This document shows positions 15,494 to 21,560 of a stretch of DNA of 37,712 nucleotides, one piece after another. The position numbers and the translations under genes are program-made. Position 1 is the stretch's first letter. Each line of letters begins with the position of its first letter. The DNA lies in contig JAGUZQ010000103.1 in NCBI GenBank assembly GCA_020060765.1, positions 1-37,712 on the forward strand, read 5' to 3'. The DNA comes from Planctomycetota bacterium (GTDB lineage: Bacteria > Planctomycetota > SZUA-567). The notes beneath the pieces are model-generated. The model saw nothing but the letters and a program-made list of their open reading frames with translations. It was not told the origin of the DNA and did no database searches.

Positions 15494-16104
15494 GGAATGG
15501 CATGGATAGCAAACCGAGTTTCTTCGAGTCCGAGTCCTGCACCTCCCGGCTGCATTGCGACACCTGCCGCGCACGGCATGCGGGACGTATCTGGCGCGGC
15601 GCTTTGCGCAAGGCGTTCCGGCTGCCCGGTGTGGATTTCGATTGCCCCGAGGGAAAGGCGTGGATTGAGGATCGCTCCACGACGGATACCGCCGATGCGC
15701 CACGGCGCAAGCCATGTAAGGGCTGCGGAAAGACGGCACCTGCCGCCGACACAGCATCACCTATATATAATGAACGAAGCGAAACGCCCGTGGGATCCTC
15801 AGATTCGTGGAAGGAGGTCACCAATCCGCCACTTTACGGTGAAACTCGCGCCAGTTGCATAGAATGCATAGAGAAGCATGTCGGCGCAGCCATGGTCCTC
15901 CTATCCGAAACGAAGAATGGCTATCCCCATTACCTCCTCGCCGTGGGGCATCTCCACGAAGCCGAGGAGGAATCCCAGGCGTGGCCGGACCTCGCCGCAG
16001 CCATCCGCGCCGCTCGCAAAGCTCTGCAGTCGGACGGCACCATCCCCGATCTGCTGTCCTTGGCGGAACTACTCAAGAACGCGACAACCGCTCCACAGCC
16101 GTAA
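15490..16104 (+). CDS. cysteine-rich phage protein
   Basis: A 204-residue protein coupled to the previous gene by ATGA. It has several Cys pairs: CDTCRARHAG near the start, CKGCGKT in the middle, and CIECIEKHVGAA later. The C-terminal third is helical with YPHYLLAVGHLHEAEEESQA and AAIRAARKALQ. The two Cys pairs at each end may bind zinc. A similar arrangement (Cys pair, then a helical Tyr/His region) is seen in uncharacterised prophage proteins; I cannot assign a function. It ends the large late operon. Confidence 0.55.
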   Translation: MRNGMDSKPSFFESESCTSRLHCDTCRARHAGRIWRGALRKAFRLPGVDFDCPEGKAWIEDRSTTDTADAPRRKPCKGCGKTAPAADTASPIYNERSETPVGSSDSWKEVTNPPLYGETRASCIECIEKHVGAAMVLLSETKNGYPHYLLAVGHLHEAEEESQAWPDLAAAIRAARKALQSDGTIPDLLSLAELLKNATTAPQP

Positions 16105-16422
16105 TGGATTGATGTTCCTTCCGCGTTTACGGGCCATCCGATCTCCCCGCCATATCGCTTCCCGCCCACGCTTCTTACGGCGTAACAGTCATGCTCCTTC
16201 CTGAAGGCATTTTCACGATCAATACCACCTATTGGATGAAAAAGGCACTGAATAAGCGAACTATCTTTGCGCCATCGGCACCATTCACCTCCGGTATTCA
16301 ATCCATATCAACAGCAGAAAAAAACGACTTGCCTGCTTTCCGTCGGCACGGCTCAGTGTCCGGGCCGGAGATTGGCTCGCGGCGGAAATAGATTTTGGTG
16401 CGTGATTAAAGGAGGATTTCAC
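16105..16422 (+). other. 318-bp gap with a decayed duplicate of the next gene
   Basis: No good gene is seen. Bases 16309-16385 align without gaps to 16518-16594 in the next gene, with about 74 percent identity. In the matching frame they encode NSRKKRLACFPSARLSV, then RAGDWLAA, ending at a TGA near 16402. That frame has a stop at 16253 and no ATG between, so it is probably a remnant copy. The rest of the gap has lower GC than the flanks and may also hold the promoter of the recombinase cassette. Confidence 0.45.
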
Positions 16423-16638
16423 ATGATCGATACCCGTCTGTCGGATGAAGAACGTCTGGAAGAGATTGGCCATCTTCTCGCCCTCGGTGCCCTTCGGCTG
16501 CTGGGAGAAAAACGCTGCAACAGCAGCAAAAAACGAGTTGCTGGCGCGCCCCCCGCAAGCCTCATTGTCCGTGACGGAGAGCGGTTCGCGGCACGAAAGT
16601 GCCTGCCGGACGGTCCGGCGCGAATCTCTCTCAATTGA
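16423..16638 (+). CDS. small protein of the serine recombinase cassette
   Basis: ATG 16423 has AGGAGG eight bases upstream and gives 71 residues. It begins with a helical stretch (LSDEERLEEIGHLLALGALRLL) and then a basic part with NSSKKRVAGAPPASL. Small proteins of this kind are often found upstream of DUF2924 and serine recombinase genes in prophages. Function is unknown. A diverged copy of its 3' half lies directly upstream. Confidence 0.55.
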   Translation: MIDTRLSDEERLEEIGHLLALGALRLLGEKRCNSSKKRVAGAPPASLIVRDGERFAARKCLPDGPARISLN

Positions 16639-16652
16639 ACGGAGGCTTGATC

Positions 16653-17138
16653 ATGGGGAAAACCATTGTGGCGCAGATCGCGGAATTGGAGTGCATGCCC
16701 GTCAAGGAACTGCGAACGAAGTGGGAGGCGCTCTTCGACGCCTCGCCACCGGCCAGTTCCAACCGAAAACAGATGGTCGCGCGGCTTTCGTACCGCATCC
16801 AGGAACTCGCCCTCGGCGGGCTTTCGCGCGAGGCGCGGGAGCGGTTGGAGACGATTGCCGGAACGGAAATGCCGGATGGAAACGGCAAGCCGATGCGGCA
16901 CGACTCCGGCCTGCCCGTTCCCGGAACGAAACTCGTTCGTGAATGGCAAGGGCAACGGATCGAAGTGACCGTGCTGGAAAAAGGCTTCGAATGCGGCGGC
17001 AAACGCTACCGGTCGCTGAGCGCCATCGCCAGCGCGATCACCGGAACCAAGTGGAATGGCTGGGAGTTCTTCGGCTTGCGTTCGAAAGGCGCGAACGGAA
17101 AACCGGCAGGGGATCCGCCGTCGACTGCGGAGGAATAG
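16653..17138 (+). CDS. DUF2924 protein
   Basis: A 161-residue protein with GGAGG upstream of ATG 16653. The N-terminus has VKELRTKWEALFDASPP and RLSYRIQELALGGLS, and the C-terminal part has the DUF2924 signature GTKLVREWQGQRIEV, GKRYRSLSAIASAITGTKW and NGWEFFGL. DUF2924 proteins are commonly coded directly before large serine recombinases in prophages and may assist DNA binding or recombination; the exact role is not known. The gene is followed four bases later by the recombinase start. Confidence 0.8.
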   Translation: MGKTIVAQIAELECMPVKELRTKWEALFDASPPASSNRKQMVARLSYRIQELALGGLSREARERLETIAGTEMPDGNGKPMRHDSGLPVPGTKLVREWQGQRIEVTVLEKGFECGGKRYRSLSAIASAITGTKWNGWEFFGLRSKGANGKPAGDPPSTAEE

Positions 17139-17142
17139 TCCG

Positions 17143-18537
17143 ATGAATACGGAAACCAAACAGCCGAAGGTCATCCGGTGCGCCGTCTACACGCGTAAAA
17201 GCACGGAGGAAGGTCTGGAGCAGGAATTCAATTCCCTCGACGCACAGCGCGAGGCGGCAGAGAGCTACATCCAAAGCCAGAAGCACGAAGGCTGGCGGCT
17301 CCTGCCCGAACGGTACGACGACGGCGGCTTCACCGGCGGCAACATGGATCGACCGGCCCTGGCGAAGCTGATCAAGGACATCGAGCGCGGCCGGGTGGAC
17401 TGCGTGGTCGTGTACAAGGTCGACCGGCTTTCCCGCTCGCTTCTGGATTTCGCCACCCTGATGAATTCCTTCGACAAGCACAACGTCACGTTCGTATCCG
17501 TGACGCAGGCCTTCAACACGACGACCTCGATGGGGCGGCTTACCCTGAACATCCTGCTTTCATTCGCGCAATTCGAGCGGGAGATCATCGGCGAGCGCAT
17601 CCGCGACAAGATCGCCGCTGCGAAGCGCAAGGGCAAGCACACCGGCGGCATGCCGGTCCTCGGCTACGACATAGAGAATTCGAAACTCGTGGTGAACCCG
17701 GCGGAGGCCAAAACGGTGCGCGACATCTTCCGCCGCTTTCTGGTGCTGCGCAGCCCGCTCAACCTCGCGAAGGAACTGAACGCACAGGGCGTCACCACGA
17801 AGGAATGGACCACCCAAAAGGGCAAGGTTCACAAGGACGGGCGCTGGAACAAGAGCAACATTTACAAACTTCTCAACAACCGGAAATACATCGGCGAGGT
17901 GACCCACCATGGCGCGGTCTACCCCGGCGAGCATGACGCCATCGTCGACGCCAAGACTTGGGAGCGCGTGCAGGAAATCTTCAAGGAAAACGGACGCTCC
18001 CGCGGCAATACCGCCCGCGCCCGCACCCCGGCCGTCCTGAAGGGGCTGCTGAAATGCGGCCATTGCGGCGGCTCGCTCGGCATCACCTACAGCCGCAAGA
18101 ACGGGAAGAACTACCACTATTACCACTGCATCGCAGCCACGAAAAACGGCTTCGATTCCTGCCCCGTGCGCCGGGTGCCCGCCGCCGGAATTGAAAGCGC
18201 CGTGGTGCAACAGATCCGGGGGCTGTTGCGCGCGCCCGAGACCCTCGCCCTGGCGCACCGGGCGCTAAGCGAAGAGCGCACCTTGAACACGGACAACGGG
18301 GCGGCGGAAGCAACCGACCTACCCGGACAGAAGGAATTCGCGCGGGCCTTGGCCGACGTCGACGCCGTATGGGAGCATCTCTTCCCGGTCGAGCAGGCCC
18401 GGATCTGCCGACTCCTTGTCGACCGGGTTACGGTCAACCCGGACGGGATCGACATGCGCCTGCGCACCTGCGGCGTAAACGCGCTGTTCGGTGAACTGCA
18501 AAATACCGAGGAGCGGAAGGAGGCAGAAAATGTTTGA
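17143..18537 (+). CDS. large serine recombinase
   Basis: A 464-residue protein with AGGAGG upstream of ATG 17143. The resolvase domain begins CAVYTRKSTEEGLEQE, with catalytic Ser20 in RKS. It continues with the active-site region VVYKVDRLSRSLLDFA and GRLTLNILLSFAQFERE. A recombinase domain follows (VLGYDIENSKLVV and KYIGEVTHHGA), then a zinc ribbon with CGHCGGSL and CP. It may be the phage integrase or the enzyme of a smaller mobile cassette. The C-terminal coiled-coil part is shorter than in many phage integrases, which leaves that open. Confidence 0.85.
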   Translation: MNTETKQPKVIRCAVYTRKSTEEGLEQEFNSLDAQREAAESYIQSQKHEGWRLLPERYDDGGFTGGNMDRPALAKLIKDIERGRVDCVVVYKVDRLSRSLLDFATLMNSFDKHNVTFVSVTQAFNTTTSMGRLTLNILLSFAQFEREIIGERIRDKIAAAKRKGKHTGGMPVLGYDIENSKLVVNPAEAKTVRDIFRRFLVLRSPLNLAKELNAQGVTTKEWTTQKGKVHKDGRWNKSNIYKLLNNRKYIGEVTHHGAVYPGEHDAIVDAKTWERVQEIFKENGRSRGNTARARTPAVLKGLLKCGHCGGSLGITYSRKNGKNYHYYHCIAATKNGFDSCPVRRVPAAGIESAVVQQIRGLLRAPETLALAHRALSEERTLNTDNGAAEATDLPGQKEFARALADVDAVWEHLFPVEQARICRLLVDRVTVNPDGIDMRLRTCGVNALFGELQNTEERKEAENV

Positions 18538-18934
18538 GAACGCCAGACTTGTCGAGGACGGAGCCATCCTCGAAATCCACATCCCCATGAAGTTCAAGCG
18601 CCGCGGCGGGCGCAAGGAGATCATCCTCCCGCCCGGTGCAGGCGATGACAAGACAGAAAAATCGCCAACGGCGCTGCAACTCGCGCTCGCCCGCGCGTTC
18701 CGCTGGCAGAAGATGCTGGATTCCGGGGAGGCGGAGTCGGCCTCCGAACTGGCGCGCGGCCAGGGAATCGATTCATCTCTTGTCTGTCGTACCCTTCGCC
18801 TGACCCTGCTCGCGCCCGACATCGTCGAGGCGATCCTCGACGGGAGCGAGCCGAGCGGCCTCTCCCTCGGTGATTTGCGCCGCCCGATTCCACTGCTTTG
18901 GGAAGAGCAGCGCAAGGCGCTCGGCGTTTCCTAG
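18530..18934 (+). CDS. helix-turn-helix protein of the recombinase cassette
   Basis: A 134-residue protein whose ATG overlaps the recombinase stop by eight bases. It starts MFENARLVEDGAILEI, then a basic patch KFKRRGGRKEIILPPG, followed by a helix-turn-helix region: LARAFRWQKMLDSGEAES, SELARGQGIDSSLVCRTL, and RLTLLAPDIVEAILDG. This resembles ParB-type HTH proteins that follow serine recombinases in many prophages. It may act as a recombination directionality or binding factor; that is inferred. Confidence 0.7.
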   Translation: MFENARLVEDGAILEIHIPMKFKRRGGRKEIILPPGAGDDKTEKSPTALQLALARAFRWQKMLDSGEAESASELARGQGIDSSLVCRTLRLTLLAPDIVEAILDGSEPSGLSLGDLRRPIPLLWEEQRKALGVS

Positions 18935-19246
18935 ACGACCAAGCCCACCTGATTTCATTTCCTCGCACTGCCCACCCGCTACGAACTGCCCATCCTGTGG
19001 GAAGAGCAGAAGCGCGAATTCTCCCAGGCGTAACGCCGCTCTTCCGAGCGTTGCGAAATCCGCATAACAATAGTTGCTGCAATCCTTTCCGCATTTCCGC
19101 GAAACGCACGTTCCGCCGAATAGTCGTTGACGGCAACGGCGACCCCGTGTAACATTTTACTGTTTATCTTCAGTTCGAACCATGAAACCACATCGGCGCG
19201 GGGCTCGGTGTCTGGCGATGGAGATTCTGTTGGTGCGGGGAAGCGG
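18935..19246 (+). other. 312-bp gap holding a gene-end remnant
   Basis: Apart from the short remnant at 18968-19033, no gene is seen. GC falls from left to right. This stretch separates the last prophage-type gene from the restriction-like fragment, so the prophage end or a recombination scar may lie here. No att-type repeat could be identified by eye. Confidence 0.4.
18968..19033 (+). pseudogene. C-terminal remnant of a second HTH-protein copy
   Basis: The frame encodes LPTRYELPILWEEQKREFSQ, then Ala and TAA. It parallels the end of the preceding HTH protein, which reads LRRPIPLLWEEQRKALGVS. The matching DNA words (GGGAAGAGCAG) are shared. It is probably the tail of a duplicated or recombined copy of that gene, with the rest deleted. 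Confidence 0.55.
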
Positions 19247-19622
19247 ATGCCGAACACGTTCAAGCCACTTTTCAACCGTCATCTCCTGACAAGCCGCATG
19301 GCCGGTTTCGGTCCGGCCTTGAACGACGAGCAGACACGCATCGTCGCGGACTGGATGCGCGCCGCGAACGATCCCGCGTTCCGCCAGGAAAAGGAAAAGC
19401 CCCATCAGGGCGAATTCCTACTCCAGCTTTTCGGCAGGCGACTCGGATATATCATCGACATCGGCCGCACTGACGAATACAGCCTTAGAGCCGAATCAGG
19501 TAGAAAGAGACCACGAAGGCGCTTCTTGGACAGGAACGACCATAGATGATCGTTTCCATGTGATAGCTCGTAGCGGACACGCATTTTTCGTATTCATTTA
19601 CAATTCAGGTAACAACGTATGA
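19247..19622 (+). pseudogene. frameshifted N-terminal fragment of a type II restriction/methyltransferase-like gene
   Basis: From ATG 19247 the product begins FKPLFNRHLLTSRMAGFG and contains KPHQGEFLLQLFGRRLGY, which resembles the N-terminus of large Eco57I-like or type IIG restriction-modification proteins. The open frame ends at 19549 in an Arg-rich tail. Removing one A near 19487 shifts into a frame reading YSLEPNQVERDHEGASWTG and then DDRFHVIARSGHAFFV, ending at TGA 19620-19622, which overlaps the next ATG. So the gene is both truncated and frameshifted, unless the second frame is chance. No methyltransferase motifs follow. Confidence 0.45.
19574..19604 (+). promoter_or_regulatory. weak candidate promoter of the five-gene operon
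   Basis: TACAAT at 19599-19604 matches 5 of 6 bases of a -10 box and lies 14 bases before the first start codon. The best -35, CGGACA at 19574-19579, is poor and 19 bases away. Alternatively the operon is read from upstream. Confidence 0.25.
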
Positions 19623-20617
19623 GATATTTTGGATCAAAAACATCAACCGTCCAGCAGTTATTTAACTTGGTTTCTGAAAGAATCCCTTCGGGAACGTTTT
19701 GTGATCCCTTCGGTGGCATTGGTACAGTCGCTTCGTATTTCAAACAGAACGGCTATTTGGTGACATCTGGTGACATCCTCAGCTTTGCGCATTCATTTCA
19801 AACCGCACGAATAGTTTTGAATAGACCCTCGCAATTCAGGAGATTACAAACGGCTTTGAATTTATCAAGCAGCACCGACATCGTTAACCATCTAAATAGT
19901 TTAAAACCGATTTCAGGTTGGCTTACACGTGAGTACGCCCAAGAACGCTTATTTTTTACACCGACCAATGCAAAGCGAATTGATGCATGCCGACGCGCCA
20001 TAAAACGATGGAAGACTGAGCAGTTGATTACTCCAAAAGAACATGCGGTGCTTATTGCGTCCTTAATTGACAGTATGGACAAAGTTGCAAATACCGCAGG
20101 GACTTATTATGCCTTTCTGAAATCGTGGCATCGGAAAGCAATGCGTCCCTTTTCATTTGAAATTGTTCGTCCAGTTGCTGGTCCGCTAGGGTGCCGTGCT
20201 GTGTTGACAGAGGCAGAGACTCTGGTTGCTGATAATGAGGTAGATATTCTTTATCTTGATCCACCATACAATCATAGATCCTACCCACGGTATTATCATC
20301 TTCCAGAAAGTATAGCGTTAGGGCTTACTCCAAGAGTTCATGGGTCGGCAGGTATGCCAAAACGACAATTCCATCTTTCCAGATTCAATCGCCCAAATGA
20401 TGCTGCCAATGCATTAAGGGACATATTATCTCAAGCTAAATACAAACTCCTGGTTTTTCATTATTCAGATGATGGACTTATTGATGCAGGGGAAGTTAAG
20501 AGTATTCTACATAAATATGGAAGAGTTGAAGAGCATTCGATACTCGCAGCGGGATATACTAATGTAACAGGTCCGCGCTCTATAGATCATCGATTATATT
20601 TGGTGAACAATGACTAA
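19619..20617 (+). CDS. D12-class N6-adenine DNA methyltransferase
   Basis: A 332-residue protein, first of five tightly linked genes. The start YFGSKTSTVQQLF is the usual D12 beginning. SAM-binding motif I is FCDPFGGIGT at residues 27-36. Catalytic motif IV is DPPY at 214-217, followed by NHRSYPRYYHLPESI. Order and length are those of DNA adenine methylases of the D12 (Dam-like) class, which methylate the N6 of adenine. Its ATG overlaps the TGA of the restriction-like fragment frame. The last eight bases overlap the next gene. Base composition is far AT-richer than the prophage, which suggests separate transfer. The target sequence cannot be told. Confidence 0.85.
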   Translation: MRYFGSKTSTVQQLFNLVSERIPSGTFCDPFGGIGTVASYFKQNGYLVTSGDILSFAHSFQTARIVLNRPSQFRRLQTALNLSSSTDIVNHLNSLKPISGWLTREYAQERLFFTPTNAKRIDACRRAIKRWKTEQLITPKEHAVLIASLIDSMDKVANTAGTYYAFLKSWHRKAMRPFSFEIVRPVAGPLGCRAVLTEAETLVADNEVDILYLDPPYNHRSYPRYYHLPESIALGLTPRVHGSAGMPKRQFHLSRFNRPNDAANALRDILSQAKYKLLVFHYSDDGLIDAGEVKSILHKYGRVEEHSILAAGYTNVTGPRSIDHRLYLVNND

Positions 20618-21560
20618 TCAGTTGCCTAATTGGGAAATACTAACGCCAGACAAGGCACGCCCATTTGGCGTGGTTAAGTTAATTGCTGCAGATCTTGATG
20701 GGACACTTGTTAGGTCTGGTTCCTCAACTGTATATGGTGTGATAGGATCACTTCGCCGCAGTTTAGCCCATCCAAGATATGGTGTAGCACTTACCATTGC
20801 AACAGGAAGAACATTAGCTGGAGTATCTAGTCTCCTCAAAAATATTGACCTTGCTTCCGAAATTCCGCTGGTTCTTTATAACGGAAGCCTGGTCGTTCGG
20901 AATACAACTGGGAAAGTACTTCTTCAAGCGACCATGCAGACTGAAACTGTGCGTAAAGTCTTATCTGTTTTGCAATCCCTCCCAGTAACCGTTCTATCAT
21001 ATCAATTTATTGATGCAAATGTTGGCCTATTTGCGGTACCCGGCACTCCGGAGAATGTTTTTGGATGGTCTAAATCTTATCGGAACGAATACGAATTCAA
21101 TGGACTCCCGATTAATTGGCAGACCGATTGGTTAACAATTCCACAGCATGACGCACTGGCTATTCTTATTCTTGCGGACGACAATTCCATACTGGCGAAA
21201 GCACACGAAAAGATATGCAGATTTTCAGAATTTTCTGTAACATTTAGCGGAGGAAAGCATATCGAGTTGCGTCCATCGGGTTCTGATAAAGCGTGCGGCC
21301 TTGCTGTCGCGGCAAAAGCCCTCGGGGTTTTGCGCGAAGAGGTTCTTGCTATCGGAGACAATGACAATGATTCTGACATGCTACGTTGGGCAGGTATTGG
21401 CGTATCCGTAGGACATGCGTCTCCGGTTGCAATCGCAAGTAGTGATTATCAATGTCGATATGATGTCGAAAAGGGGGTAGTTGAGGTATTGCATCTTGTT
21501 CGTCAGGCACGACGTTATTTTCATGTGCCTCGTTTGCACAATAGAGGAAATAGCCCATGA
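20610..21560 (+). CDS. HAD-IIB family phosphatase
   Basis: A 316-residue protein of the Cof-like HAD group. The four signature motifs are present: DLDGTL at residues 28-33 with the nucleophile Asp28, ATGRT (motif II), Lys227 in GSDKACG (motif III) and GDNDNDSDM from residue 249 (motif IV). A cap domain lies between motifs II and III. Members remove phosphate from sugar phosphates, nucleotides and related small molecules. It overlaps the genes on both sides, so it is part of the operon. With a GGDEF protein next to it, a phosphorylated nucleotide substrate is a reasonable guess, but the sequence does not show the substrate. Confidence 0.82.
   Translation: MTNQLPNWEILTPDKARPFGVVKLIAADLDGTLVRSGSSTVYGVIGSLRRSLAHPRYGVALTIATGRTLAGVSSLLKNIDLASEIPLVLYNGSLVVRNTTGKVLLQATMQTETVRKVLSVLQSLPVTVLSYQFIDANVGLFAVPGTPENVFGWSKSYRNEYEFNGLPINWQTDWLTIPQHDALAILILADDNSILAKAHEKICRFSEFSVTFSGGKHIELRPSGSDKACGLAVAAKALGVLREEVLAIGDNDNDSDMLRWAGIGVSVGHASPVAIASSDYQCRYDVEKGVVEVLHLVRQARRYFHVPRLHNRGNSP

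Noticed and set aside
16191..16391. A 66-residue frame in the gap before the recombinase cassette
   Set aside because: No good ribosome site and no family. The duplicate of the next gene lies in a different frame of the same DNA.
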